This document shows positions 55,720 through 64,000 of a stretch of DNA of 64,000 nt, in pieces. Source of the stretch: Pueribacillus theae (GTDB taxonomy: Bacteria; Bacillota; Bacilli; Bacillales; UBA6769). Where the stretch lies: contig NZ_QCZG01000006.1 of NCBI RefSeq assembly GCF_003097615.1, positions 44,921 through 108,920 of the forward strand, in the 5' to 3' direction. The translations under genes and the position numbers were made by a program. The notes below the pieces were generated by a model. It was not told where the DNA came from, made no database searches, and worked only from the letters and a program-made list of their open reading frames with translations. Within the stretch, counting starts at the first letter, position 1. The number at the start of each line of letters is the position of its first letter.

Positions 55720-56757
55720 CTACGGATAAACTGGAACGAAGTCCAACCCCGTTTTTTCGTCTAATCCGAGCATCATGTTCATGTTTTGAACAGCCTGGCC
55801 TGCTGCGCCTTTCATAAGATTATCAATCACAGAAACGACCATAATTCTGTTTGTGCGTTCATCGTAGGCAAGCGAGATATCGCAAAAATTCGAACCATAA
55901 ACTTCCTTTGTACTTGGAAATGTCCCTTTTTCTCTTATCCTTATAAAATAACAGCCTTCATAAGTTTCACGATATAAATCAAAAAGCTGATCAATATTCG
56001 TATCTATGGAAGCCGAAGCATAGATCGTTGCCATGATGCCGCGTGTCATTGGAATCAGGTGAGTGCTGAAAGTAACTGCCCGAACACCGGGGTTCCAACC
56101 GGAAAGCACTTGTTCGATTTCTGGAATATGCTGGTGTTCATTTACTTTATAAATTTTAAGGTTTTCATTTGTTTCGGAAAAATGGGTAACCGGCGATACA
56201 TTCCTGCCCGCACCACTAACACCTGATTTGGCATCAATAATAATCGACTTTTCGTCAATTAATTTGTTTTTAACCAACGGAGCCAGCCCTAGAAGGGTTG
56301 CCGTCGGATAACACCCTGGATTGGAAATGAGCTTTGCTTCCTTCAAATCTGTGTCAAGCCATTCTGTCAGGCCATATACCGCTTCGTTCAGCCAGTGCTC
56401 TTCAGCCGCTTCTTTTTTATACCATTTTTTATACACTTCACGATTTTTAATCCGGAAATCACCGGACAAGTCGATCACTTTTACATTCTGATTCATCAAT
56501 TGCGGCACGAGATTTGCAGCTACGCCTGAAGGTGTCGCTAGAAAAACGAAATCAGCTTCGTTTCCGATCTTCTCTATATGAATATCTTCAAGAACTTGAG
56601 CTGTAATGCTTTGCAGATGAGGATAACTTTCAATGACCCGATTCCCTTGTTGGCTCGAAGAATGAAAGGAATGAATGGAAACTTCCGGATGCTGGTGTAA
56701 GATTCGTACTAATTCCGCTCCCCCATAACCGGTGACTCCGATAATTGCTGCTTTCAT
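55720..56757 (-). CDS. argC: N-acetyl-gamma-glutamyl-phosphate reductase
   Basis: 345 residues. NADP motif MKAAIIGVTGYGGAELVRIL, catalytic Cys in ISNPGCYPTATLLG and the His of EHQHIPEIEQV. It reduces acetylglutamyl phosphate to the semialdehyde. First gene of argC-argJ-argB-argD-carB-argF, behind a sigma-A promoter in an AT-rich region that may hold AhrC/ArgR boxes. Length agrees with B. subtilis ArgC (345). Confidence 0.97.
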   Translation of the reverse strand: MKAAIIGVTGYGGAELVRILHQHPEVSIHSFHSSSQQGNRVIESYPHLQSITAQVLEDIHIEKIGNEADFVFLATPSGVAANLVPQLMNQNVKVIDLSGDFRIKNREVYKKWYKKEAAEEHWLNEAVYGLTEWLDTDLKEAKLISNPGCYPTATLLGLAPLVKNKLIDEKSIIIDAKSGVSGAGRNVSPVTHFSETNENLKIYKVNEHQHIPEIEQVLSGWNPGVRAVTFSTHLIPMTRGIMATIYASASIDTNIDQLFDLYRETYEGCYFIRIREKGTFPSTKEVYGSNFCDISLAYDERTNRIMVVSVIDNLMKGAAGQAVQNMNMMLGLDEKTGLDFVPVYP

Positions 56758-56795
56758 TTATTCATCCACGCCCTTCATTTTTCTTAATATCTTTT

Positions 56796-56823
56796 ATTAT
56801 AGACTGTATAAAAATAAAATCAA
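56796..56823 (-). promoter_or_regulatory. Sigma-A promoter of the arginine operon
   Basis: TTGATT (56818-56823), 16 bp, TATAAT (56796-56801) on the minus strand, 38 bp upstream of argC. The surrounding 60 bp are very AT-rich with repeated TATA/ATTT blocks, in which AhrC-type ARG boxes are likely, but none could be assigned with confidence. Confidence 0.6.
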
Positions 56824-57053
56824 TAGTATATTTATAAATTTCTTATACTTTTTTCGAGCCTGAATTTGAGTATTATATACCCTTATACCTTCTGTTTAAA
56901 CAGCAAAATTTCAATCATAAAAAGGGTTAAAAAATGGAAACTCTGTTACTTGTTTTTACCGGAAGAATGAAAAACAGAGGAGATTTATACGTTTTTAGGG
57001 TGTTTCGGGAAGAAATCGGAAAGGATACAACACTCATAAAGCCACGCTTTATT

Positions 57054-57425
57054 TTACATCTCATCGATGATTTCTTTCAAAACTACGGCTTGATTATGCG
57101 CTTCATCCTTTGCAGCATATAACAAAGTAACGTTTTGTTCTTCTAATCTTTCTTTAAGTTCAATTAAACTTCTTCGCTGTTCTTCATTTTTTGCAAGTTC
57201 TGCTTTGTAACGTTGGCTGAATTCGGGGAACTTTTTTGGCTCGTGAGAAAACCATTTCCTTAATTCATGGCTTGGAGCAATTTCTTTCATCCAAGCATCG
57301 AGATTTGCCTTTTCTTTAGAGAGACCGCGCGGCCATATTCGATCAACCAACACACGGTATCCATCATCCTCAGCAGCATCGCCATAGATTCTTTTTATTT
57401 TAATTTTATGTACCAAGAGTCTCAT
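57054..57425 (-). CDS. DUF488 (YeaO-type) protein
   Basis: 123 residues. The DUF488 signatures DDGYRVLVDRIWPRGLSKEK, then HELRKWFSHEP and LYAAKDEAHNQA, are clear. The start may be the TTG at 57416 rather than the ATG at 57425, because GGAGGG lies only 2 nt before the ATG. A small cytoplasmic protein of unknown function. Divergent from the mrp operon and convergent with no one. A plus frame over its end is a shadow. Confidence 0.85.
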   Translation of the reverse strand: MRLLVHKIKIKRIYGDAAEDDGYRVLVDRIWPRGLSKEKANLDAWMKEIAPSHELRKWFSHEPKKFPEFSQRYKAELAKNEEQRRSLIELKERLEEQNVTLLYAAKDEAHNQAVVLKEIIDEM

Positions 57426-57486
57426 TCCCTCCGTTGATTTGTTGCAAAAGTTTTGTTTTCCTTAAGTATAATAAAGAAATTATAGG

Positions 57487-57515
57487 TTGACTAAACGAAA
57501 AAACAATGTTATCTT
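57487..57515 (+). promoter_or_regulatory. Sigma-A promoter of the mrp operon
   Basis: TTGACT (57487-57492), 17 bp, TATCTT (57510-57515). It lies 45 bp before a strong terminator hairpin and 132 bp before mrpA. Confidence 0.55.
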
Positions 57516-57560
57516 TTCCCTATCTTAATGAGTTTAAAATTACATACTGTTTTACTTAGG

Positions 57561-57597
57561 AGGAGTCTGTCACTGACAGGCTCCTTTTGTCTTTTTT
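57561..57597 (+). terminator. Leader terminator upstream of mrpA
   Basis: An 11-bp stem (57561-57571/57575-57585) with one G-U pair and a 3-nt loop, followed by a T-rich run to 57597. It reads in the mrp direction, after the only visible promoter and before mrpA, so it may work as an attenuator. Confidence 0.75.
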
Positions 57598-57647
57598 AGG
57601 GTTTTCCACCTTTTTCCAAAAAATAACCAGATCGAAGGGGGATTATT

Positions 57648-60056
57648 TTGTCACCTGTATTTTTAATCTTTGTGCCAATGTTGGCAGCAATTCTTGTACC
57701 TTTTCTCTTTAAAAAAATCAAAAATATGCATACTGGATGGTTTGTGTTGGCCATTCCATTGGCATTGTTTATTGTGTATGCTTCTTTTGTTCCAGTAACG
57801 ATGAAAGGGGAGTTCATCGTTTCCGAGCTTCAATGGATTCCTTCTCTTGGGATTAATTTTATTTCGTATATTGATGGGCTCAGCCTTCTCTTCTCTCTTT
57901 TAATTACCGGGATCGGCTCATTAGTCGTGCTTTATTCTATTTATTATTTAGATAAAAACCGTGAGTCATTACATAATTTTTACGTATTTCTGCTTATGTT
58001 CATGACTGCAATGCTTGGTGTTGTCCAATCTGAAAATTTAATTGCTCTTTACTTGTTTTGGGAACTTACTTCGATTTCATCATTCTTATTGATTGGCTAT
58101 TGGTTTACACGGGATCGTTCGCGTTTCGGTGCGTTGAAATCAATGCTGATTACCGTCTTTGGCGGTCTTTTAATGCTCGGTGGATTTATTCTTTTAGGAA
58201 TTATGGGCCATACGTTTTCCATCAGGGAATTAATCGGACAAACCCCTGAACTTGCATCAAATCCTCTATTTATTTTGGCTCTCGTTCTCGTGTTGTTCGG
58301 TGCTTTTACAAAGTCTGCTCAATTTCCGTTTTATATTTGGCTGCCGGATGCAATGGAAGCCCCGACGCCTGTTAGTGCTTATTTGCACTCAGCCACGATG
58401 GTAAAAGCTGGGCTATATTTGGTCGCAAGGCTAACTCCAATTTTCGCCGTTTCTAGTACGTGGATTTGGCTTGTTACGGGCATCGGCTTATTTACTTTAT
58501 TCTGGGGGTCGCTATTTGCGGCGAAACAAAAAGATTTGAAAGCGATCTTGGCTTTTTCAACCGTCTCTCAATTGGGTCTCATTATGTCGCTTTTAGGAGC
58601 AGGTTCGATTGCCTACCACGTTGACAATGCGGCAAATTCCGTTTTCAAATTTGCAGCTTTTGCGGCCATTTTCCATCTCATTAACCATGCAACGTTTAAA
58701 GGCAGCTTATTTATGATTGCAGGAATTGTTGACCATGAAACAGGCACACGGGACATCCGTAAGCTTGGCGGATTAATGAGCATTATGCCGGTAAGCTTTA
58801 CGATTGCGCTGATTGGCTCTTTTTCAATGGCCGGGCTGCCGCCATTTAATGGGTTTTTGAGTAAGGAAATGTTTCTAACGGCCATACTGGCTTTAAGTGA
58901 TTTCAATCTTTTTTCGTTCGATGGATTGGGAAGTTTATTCATTGTTTTTGCTTGGGTTGCAAGCGTATTCACTTTTGTTTACAGTTTTTACTTTCTTTTC
59001 CATACTTTTGCAGGTAAACATAAGCCGGAAGAATTGCCTAAACAAGCTCATGAAGCGCCTTTTGGCATGCTTTTGCCGGCTGGCATTTTAGGGTTGTTTG
59101 TTATCATGATCTTCTTTATCCCAAATGTTGTCGGCAATGCTTTTATTAAACCTGCTGTCGCGGCCATTCAGCCGTTTTTGTATCAAACCCCATCTGACAT
59201 CGACATTACGATTTCCGCATGGCATGGGTTCAATACGGAATTTTTTATGACGGTTGGCATTTTCCTGCTTGGCGGCTTGTTATTCTGGACTCTTGAGAAG
59301 TGGCGGAAAGCATACGATCTTGTTCCAAATTCCCTTAACTCTTTATACGATGGGATGCGTTATATGAGCGAAACTGGGGCAAACCGTTTTTCCAATTGGT
59401 ATATGACAGGCTATATCCGTACGTATCTTATTTACATTTTTACTTTTCTCATTGCCGCTGTTACAGGGACATTGCTTCTAAAAAATGCTTTTGTCATTGA
59501 TTTTGAAAGTGTGTCTTCCATTAGCATTTACACGATTATCGTTATTGTTATTTTAATCGCCGCTACAACAGCGATTTTATTTGCGAGGTCTAGGCTGACT
59601 GCCATTATTAGCCTTGGGGCTGTCGGCTTTAGCGTGGCGCTATTATTCGTTATTTTCAAAGCGCCGGATTTGGCTTTAACCCAGCTCGTTATTGAAACGG
59701 TTTCTGTGGCGCTCTTTTTGCTTGCGTTTTACCACTTGCCGGAGATAAGCCGAAATGAAGTTCGGATGAGGTTCAGATTGCGGAATGCTCTGATCGCATT
59801 TGGTGTCGGTGTGACCGTCACATTGGTCGCTTTAGCTTCCTTTGCGCAAAAAGCGTTTCCTTCGATTTCGGAGTTTTATAAGGAAACGGTCGAAACTGAA
59901 GCCGGAGGCGGGAATATTGTTAACGTGATCCTTGTCGACTACCGTGGTTTTGATACATTGTTCGAGATTACCGTTTTGGCAATCGCCGGAATCGGGATTT
60001 ATGGAATGATTAAACTTCGTTTGTCCAGAAAGGAGAATAAGCTTGAAAACAAATGA
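57648..60056 (+). CDS. mrpA: Na+/H+ antiporter subunit MrpA
   Basis: 802 residues (B. subtilis 801) from a TTG at 57648 after GAAGGGGG. About 20 membrane segments. The N-terminal part is related to NuoL (ELTSISSFLLIGYW, FGAFTKSAQFPFYIWLPDAM, HSATMVKAGLYL, with the conserved Lys and Glu of the ion path); the C-terminal part (from about 600) carries the MrpA-specific domain fused with an MrpB-like region. First subunit of the hetero-oligomeric antiporter that exports Na+ and takes in H+ for alkaline pH and salt tolerance. Confidence 0.96.
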   Translation: MSPVFLIFVPMLAAILVPFLFKKIKNMHTGWFVLAIPLALFIVYASFVPVTMKGEFIVSELQWIPSLGINFISYIDGLSLLFSLLITGIGSLVVLYSIYYLDKNRESLHNFYVFLLMFMTAMLGVVQSENLIALYLFWELTSISSFLLIGYWFTRDRSRFGALKSMLITVFGGLLMLGGFILLGIMGHTFSIRELIGQTPELASNPLFILALVLVLFGAFTKSAQFPFYIWLPDAMEAPTPVSAYLHSATMVKAGLYLVARLTPIFAVSSTWIWLVTGIGLFTLFWGSLFAAKQKDLKAILAFSTVSQLGLIMSLLGAGSIAYHVDNAANSVFKFAAFAAIFHLINHATFKGSLFMIAGIVDHETGTRDIRKLGGLMSIMPVSFTIALIGSFSMAGLPPFNGFLSKEMFLTAILALSDFNLFSFDGLGSLFIVFAWVASVFTFVYSFYFLFHTFAGKHKPEELPKQAHEAPFGMLLPAGILGLFVIMIFFIPNVVGNAFIKPAVAAIQPFLYQTPSDIDITISAWHGFNTEFFMTVGIFLLGGLLFWTLEKWRKAYDLVPNSLNSLYDGMRYMSETGANRFSNWYMTGYIRTYLIYIFTFLIAAVTGTLLLKNAFVIDFESVSSISIYTIIVIVILIAATTAILFARSRLTAIISLGAVGFSVALLFVIFKAPDLALTQLVIETVSVALFLLAFYHLPEISRNEVRMRFRLRNALIAFGVGVTVTLVALASFAQKAFPSISEFYKETVETEAGGGNIVNVILVDYRGFDTLFEITVLAIAGIGIYGMIKLRLSRKENKLENK

Positions 60057-60465
60057 TGTCATCTTAAAGACAGGGACGAAAGTCGTCTCATTTATGATTT
60101 TTCTCTTTTCGATTCATATCTTTTTTGCAGGCCACTATACACCGGGCGGTGGATTCGTTGGAGGGCTTTTAGCTTCAAGCGCAATTGTGCTTCTGTTGCT
60201 CGCCTTTGATATTAAAACAGTTAAAAAAATATTGCCGGTCAACTATATTACAATCACTGCAGCCGGCATCATTATCTCTATCTTAACAGCATCGGCAGCT
60301 GTCTTTTTCAATAAGTCGTTTTTCACTCACTTTTTTGACTATTTTCACTTGCCTCTTTTAGGTAAAACATCACTGCATACGGCGACGTTGTTCGATCTTG
60401 GTGTCTATTTAGTCGTTGTCGGCGTTACGATGACCATTATTCAGACGATTGGAGAGGATGAATAA
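60043..60465 (+). CDS. mrpB: Na+/H+ antiporter subunit MrpB
   Basis: 140 residues from a TTG at 60043 (AAAGGAGAATAAG upstream), overlapping the mrpA stop by 14 nt. Four membrane segments. The GHYTPGGGFVGGLL motif is the MnhB/MrpB signature. Required for assembly of the Mrp complex. Confidence 0.95.
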   Translation: MKTNDVILKTGTKVVSFMIFLFSIHIFFAGHYTPGGGFVGGLLASSAIVLLLLAFDIKTVKKILPVNYITITAAGIIISILTASAAVFFNKSFFTHFFDYFHLPLLGKTSLHTATLFDLGVYLVVVGVTMTIIQTIGEDE

Positions 60466-60812
60466 TGGAAATCATAATGGCTTTTGTAATCGGCTTCCTA
60501 TTTATGGCTGCCACCTACCTTTTTTTAACGAAAAGTTTGTTGAGAGTGATTATAGGCACAGGATTGATTAGCCATGGCGCTCATTTGCTTATTCTTACGA
60601 TGGGTGGGCTCGGAGGAAAAATTCCTCCTGTTTTGACAAATGGAGCCGCTAATGGTGATTACGCCGATCCTTTGCCTCAAGCGCTTATTTTAACAGCGAT
60701 TGTGATTAGTTTCGGAGTGACAGCGTTTATTCTTGTTCTTGCGTACCGTGCGTATCAGGAGCTTGGAACAGATAATATGGACATGCTGAAGGGAGACGAC
60801 AACAATGAATAA
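60465..60812 (+). CDS. mrpC: Na+/H+ antiporter subunit MrpC
   Basis: 115 residues, three membrane segments, related to NuoK. GTGLISHGAHLLIL and PLPQALILTAIVISF with its conserved residues are intact. It overlaps mrpB by one nucleotide (TAATG), so translation is coupled. Confidence 0.95.
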   Translation: MEIIMAFVIGFLFMAATYLFLTKSLLRVIIGTGLISHGAHLLILTMGGLGGKIPPVLTNGAANGDYADPLPQALILTAIVISFGVTAFILVLAYRAYQELGTDNMDMLKGDDNNE

Positions 60813-62286
60813 CCTGATTCTTTTCCCAGTTATCGCTCCATTTCTGTTCGCTGCTATTTTAATGTTTATCCCTAAAAAGGTGAAGCTCCAAAGGGCCTTA
60901 ACCATTGTTGCCTTAACTGTGACGATTCTCGGCACCATTTGGCTGCTTGTGCGCGTCTATCATGAAGGGGTGCTTAGTATGACTCTAGGAGATTGGCAAG
61001 CGCCATTCGGGATAACGATGGTATCTGATTTGCTGTCCGTACTTCTCGTGTTAACGACAACTGTTGTTACATTATTTGTTGTGCTTTACAGTTTTCCAAC
61101 CATTGGAGTACCGAGGGAAAAATTTTATTATTACTCAGGTGTCCTTTTTCTGCTGACAGGTGTCAATGGTTCTTTTACAACAGGGGATTTATTTAACTTG
61201 TTCGTCTTCTTTGAAGTGCTTCTTATGGCTTCCTACCTCCTTATCGTCATCGGAGGAGAGAAAGTCCAACTAAGGGAATCAATAAAATACATTTTAGTTA
61301 ACGTCATTTCATCAGCATTTTTTGTTATTGCTGTCGCCTATCTTTATTCCATTACAGGAACACTGAACATGGCTGATTTGGCTGTAAGAATTCCACAAAT
61401 TGAATACGTTGGGATTTTGACGACAGTCGCTGTCTTATTTTTAGTCGTATTCGGTTTAAAAGGGGCCATCTTTCCGCTTTATTTTTGGCTGCCGAGTTCT
61501 TATTCCGCTCCCCCGACGGCAATTCTTGCTTTGTTTGGCGCGCTGTTAACAAAAGTAGGGGTTTACGCGATTATGCGTACATACACCCTTTTCTTTACGA
61601 TGGATATCGGCTTTACCCATGAATTGCTTGCATTTCTGTCGATTGCAACGATTTTAGCCGGATGCATTGGGGCACTTGCTTATTTTGACGTAAAAAAAAT
61701 TATTATTTACAACGTTATCATTGCGGTTGGCGTCATTTTATTTGGGGCTTCACAGTTAAACGAATCCGGCCTGCAAGGGGCTCTGTATTACATCTTTCAT
61801 GACATGATCATTAAAGCGGCGTTGTTTTTTATGATTGGGTTAATTGCCATTTTGTTCGGAACAACAGACTTAAGAAAAATGGGCGGCCTTATGAAAACAA
61901 AGCCTGCCCTTGGCTGGTTCTATTTAATCGCCGCATTTGGACTAGCGGGCATTCCCCCATTAAGCGGATTTGCTGGCAAATTGCTCATCGTTAAAGGAGG
62001 ATTTGAAAATGATCATGTATGGGGCAGCATCATTATCCTCGTAACGAGCCTTCTCGTTCTTTTATCAGTGATGCGGATTTTTATTTATGCATTCTGGGGT
62101 GAGCCGGTAAAAGTCAATGAGATTCCGCGCTCAACATACCGGCAAATGTTTATCCCTTCTATTGTTCTTGTAGGGTTATCCATTTTGTACGGAATTGGAA
62201 CGGAATGGCTTTATCCTTTTGTTTCCGATGCAGCGAACGTGCTTCAAAATCCATCCATCTACATTGATGCGGTGTTAAAGGAGTAG
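60805..62286 (+). CDS. mrpD: Na+/H+ antiporter subunit MrpD
   Basis: 493 residues, identical in length to B. subtilis MrpD. A NuoM/N-like protein with about 14 membrane segments; FVFFEVLLMASYLLIVIGG, LKGAIFPLYFWLPSSYSAPP and FHDMIIKAALFFMIG carry the Glu, Lys and His of the proton path. It overlaps mrpC by 8 nt. With MrpA it forms the main ion-translocating part. Confidence 0.96.
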   Translation: MNNLILFPVIAPFLFAAILMFIPKKVKLQRALTIVALTVTILGTIWLLVRVYHEGVLSMTLGDWQAPFGITMVSDLLSVLLVLTTTVVTLFVVLYSFPTIGVPREKFYYYSGVLFLLTGVNGSFTTGDLFNLFVFFEVLLMASYLLIVIGGEKVQLRESIKYILVNVISSAFFVIAVAYLYSITGTLNMADLAVRIPQIEYVGILTTVAVLFLVVFGLKGAIFPLYFWLPSSYSAPPTAILALFGALLTKVGVYAIMRTYTLFFTMDIGFTHELLAFLSIATILAGCIGALAYFDVKKIIIYNVIIAVGVILFGASQLNESGLQGALYYIFHDMIIKAALFFMIGLIAILFGTTDLRKMGGLMKTKPALGWFYLIAAFGLAGIPPLSGFAGKLLIVKGGFENDHVWGSIIILVTSLLVLLSVMRIFIYAFWGEPVKVNEIPRSTYRQMFIPSIVLVGLSILYGIGTEWLYPFVSDAANVLQNPSIYIDAVLKE

Positions 62287-62772
62287 ATGACATTGCCTAA
62301 GCAAATCTTGTTAAACTTTTTTCTGGCGCTTCTCTGGATGTTTTTGACCGTTAATTATTCACTTACCGCATTGATTATAGGCTACCTTTTAGGCCTTGGC
62401 CTTCTTTTCATGATGCGAAGATTTTTTAAAGAACGCTTTTATCTTGAACGTGTTTGGGCAGTCATTGTTTTATTTTTCATTTTCCAGCGCGAATTATTGC
62501 TGTCTAACATTCAAGTACTTATGCTTGTTCTCCGTCCGCGCTTAACAATTAAACCAGCGATTTTTGCTTTAGAAACGGATTTAAAAGAGGACTGGGAGAT
62601 TACCCTGCTTTCCAGCTTGATTACACTGACGCCTGGCACGCTTGTTATCGACGTTTCCCACGACCAAAAAACGTTATATATCCACGCGCTTGATGTCAGT
62701 GATATAGACGAAGCAATTCATTCGATTAAAACGACGTTTGAGAAAGCGATTATTGAGGTGAGTAGACCATGA
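62287..62772 (+). CDS. mrpE: Na+/H+ antiporter subunit MrpE
   Basis: 161 residues. Two N-terminal membrane helices and a cytoplasmic domain with TLTPGTLVIDVSHDQKTLYI, the MnhE family signature. It starts directly after the mrpD stop with no spacer. Confidence 0.95.
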   Translation: MTLPKQILLNFFLALLWMFLTVNYSLTALIIGYLLGLGLLFMMRRFFKERFYLERVWAVIVLFFIFQRELLLSNIQVLMLVLRPRLTIKPAIFALETDLKEDWEITLLSSLITLTPGTLVIDVSHDQKTLYIHALDVSDIDEAIHSIKTTFEKAIIEVSRP

Positions 62773-63053
62773 TCTATGTTTTTTGGGGGGCTCTCATTGC
62801 AGTAGCAGCAGCAATGGTTGGGTTTGTTTACAGAGTCATTAAAGGGCCGACGATACCTGACCGGGTTGTAGCGCTGGATGCGTTGGGTGTCGCTTTAATT
62901 TCAATCATTGCCCTGTTATCCGTTGTAATGAAAACGCAGTTTTTCCTTGAAATTATCCTTCTTTTAGGAATCTTATCTTTCATTGGAACGGTTGCTTTTT
63001 CTAAATTTATAGAGAGAGGGGAGATTTTTGAACGTGACGACAACAATCATTAA
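62769..63053 (+). CDS. mrpF: Na+/H+ antiporter subunit MrpF
   Basis: 94 residues, three membrane helices; RVIKGPTIPDRVVALDALGV is the MnhF signature. It overlaps mrpE by ATGA. In B. subtilis MrpF also helps bile-salt (cholate) efflux. Confidence 0.95.
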   Translation: MIYVFWGALIAVAAAMVGFVYRVIKGPTIPDRVVALDALGVALISIIALLSVVMKTQFFLEIILLLGILSFIGTVAFSKFIERGEIFERDDNNH

Positions 63054-63417
63054 TGTGATGATTACTATTTTCCTTGCGATTGGAATTGTTTTTACCGTTG
63101 TTGCTGCGATCGGTGTGATACGCTTTCCGAATGTGTATTCAAGGATTCATGCCGCTTCAAAAAGCGCAACGCTGGGCGTCTTAAATCTTTTATTGGCAAC
63201 GTTCCTTTATTTTTGGCTCATCGAAGGCCATTTTAATTCAAGACTGTTATTGGGAATCGCATTTCTTTTTATTACTGCTCCGATCGGCGGGCATATTATT
63301 GCCCGCGCAGCTTATATGTCTGGTGTAAAACTATCGAAAAAAGCTGTTCAAGATGACTTAGCGGCAGTTGTTAAGGCGCGTCAAATGATGGGCCCCAAAA
63401 ATCATAAAGCCGATTAA
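63028..63417 (+). CDS. mrpG: Na+/H+ antiporter subunit MrpG
   Basis: 129 residues from a TTG at 63028 (GAGAGGGGAG upstream), overlapping mrpF by 26 nt. Three membrane helices; GVIRFPNVYSRIHAASKSATLG and FITAPIGGHIIARAAY are MnhG signatures. Last subunit of the operon. Confidence 0.94.
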   Translation: MNVTTTIINVMITIFLAIGIVFTVVAAIGVIRFPNVYSRIHAASKSATLGVLNLLLATFLYFWLIEGHFNSRLLLGIAFLFITAPIGGHIIARAAYMSGVKLSKKAVQDDLAAVVKARQMMGPKNHKAD

Positions 63418-63455
63418 AAAATTAGAAGGTGCATGCCTAAGATTTAAGTTCCGAG

Positions 63456-63503
63456 TCACGAACCGATTCGTGAAACTGTGACATTTCAGTGAAAGTCACA
63501 GTT
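63456..63503. terminator. Two tandem hairpins after mrpG
   Basis: TCACGAA/TTCGTGA (63456-63462/63467-63473) is followed directly by AACTGTGAC/GTCACAGTT (63474-63482/63495-63503). A short T-run follows at 63511. They probably end the mrp transcript; the abutting stems are unusual for a simple terminator. Confidence 0.55.
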
Positions 63504-63583
63504 CCGTGATTTTTCGGCGATAACCTACCCCTCCTTTTGATTTAAAATAGCATTTGTCAAGAATTTCAAGGGAGGCGTACCTT

Positions 63584-63964
63584 GTGATTAAAAATCTGCA
63601 AATGTCACTTTGTTTAGCTTTTATTTTTTTATTAGTGGCATGCACAGACAAAGAAAAATTTGAATCCATTGATGATCCAAGTGTCAACAAGAGCCACGCA
63701 AGCCCCCCTGGTGAAACAGTTACGTTAGAAGCAAGTTATTGGACGTTTGACCAAGAAACATACAAAGTTCCGGCTGGTGACGTGACCATCCATTTGAAAA
63801 ATAAAGAGGGGTTTCATGGAATCATTATTGAAGGAACTGACGTAAGCATTGAAGGTGACGGTTCTTATCATACGACGCTTGAACCTGGGGAATATAAAAT
63901 CTTCTGCAGCATTATATGTGGCACAGGCCACAGCGACATGACAGCAACACTAATCGTTGAATAG
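63584..63964 (+). CDS. CuA-type (cytochrome oxidase subunit II-like) cupredoxin lipoprotein
   Basis: 126 residues from a GTG at 63584 (AGGGAGG 9 nt upstream). A lipoprotein signal ends in the lipobox LLVAC. The mature part is a cupredoxin fold like cytochrome c oxidase subunit II: YWTFDQETYKVPAGDV, FHGIIIEG (first His) and the ligand motif C-x3-C-x3-H-x2-M in CSIICGTGHSDM, so a full set of CuA ligands. It lacks the two N-terminal helices of a true subunit II. It may store copper or transfer electrons or copper to an oxidase at the outer face. The gene after it lies outside the window. Confidence 0.82.
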   Translation: MIKNLQMSLCLAFIFLLVACTDKEKFESIDDPSVNKSHASPPGETVTLEASYWTFDQETYKVPAGDVTIHLKNKEGFHGIIIEGTDVSIEGDGSYHTTLEPGEYKIFCSIICGTGHSDMTATLIVE

Positions 63965-64000
63965 GAAAGGAGACGGTGCGGAAAAAGTTGTGTAAATAAG

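Noticed and set aside
56824..56900. ARG boxes for AhrC/ArgR upstream of argC
   Set aside because: The region is AT-rich and several partial matches occur, but none is clearly better than chance by eye.
56934..57122. 62-codon plus-strand ORF antiparallel to the DUF488 gene
   Set aside because: No ribosome site; its second half is the complement of a well-supported DUF488 gene.
63965..64000. Start of a further gene after the CuA lipoprotein
   Set aside because: A ribosome-like AAAGGAG is followed by candidate starts that quickly meet stop codons within the window; cannot be called.

Overview
The window comes from a spore-forming member of the Bacillaceae (Bacillus sensu lato; species not assignable). 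Read on the minus strand from right to left, argCJBD-carB-argF, yjzD, comZ, fabH-fabF, yjbA, trpS, spxA, mecA, coiA and pepF follow the order of the Bacillus subtilis arg-yjz-yjb chromosome region. Blocks of spore-surface genes, two insertion sequences and small repeats interrupt that backbone. T-box, FapR-type, WalR-type and sigma-K-type signals also fit this group. No rRNA, tRNA, CRISPR array or prophage was seen.

Layout. 0-3.4 kb: a cut MerR regulator, an MFS drug exporter facing a TetR regulator across a region with two near-identical operators, and a nitroreductase. 3.4-3.7 kb: an orphan multi-hairpin element. 3.7-10.2 kb: a LysM-3D cell-wall protein behind a perfect WalR box, a stress-type SDR, pepF, an IS4/IS701-type insertion sequence and coiA. 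10.3-25.9 kb: an insert between coiA and cls made of unrecognised, probably spore-surface proteins and a glycan cluster. The cluster has a lone APS kinase, sugar-nucleotide enzymes, two GT4 and two paralogous GT2 glycosyltransferases and a propeller-like protein. 25.9-30.8 kb: cls, an IS110-family element with a long structured non-coding end, mecA, spxA. 31.3-41.6 kb: T-box-trpS, yjbA, fabHF, odhAB, a YppG-like protein, comZ. 41.7-48 kb: an atypical SDR, yjzD, a CgeD-like glycosyltransferase and a spore crust/coat block (DUF2642-like, DUF2325, CotX, CotW-like, a CxxC-repeat protein). 48.1-56.8 kb: the arginine operon, which lacks carA. 57-64 kb: a DUF488 gene, the complete mrpABCDEFG Na+/H+ antiporter operon behind a leader terminator, and a CuA-type lipoprotein.

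The most interesting theme is spore-surface glycosylation. Two loci flank housekeeping genes: glycan synthesis at 14-25 kb and crust proteins at 43-48 kb. Several transcription units in both carry sigma-K-like promoters (AC, 15-16 bp, CATAnnnTA), so they are probably made together in the late mother cell. The predicted sugar is a UDP-2-acetamido-2,6-dideoxy-L-hexose (L-QuiNAc/L-RhaNAc/L-FucNAc type). Other points of note are the arginine operon without carA and with a repeat inside it, two dispersed small repeat families, and a candidate guide RNA in the IS110 element.
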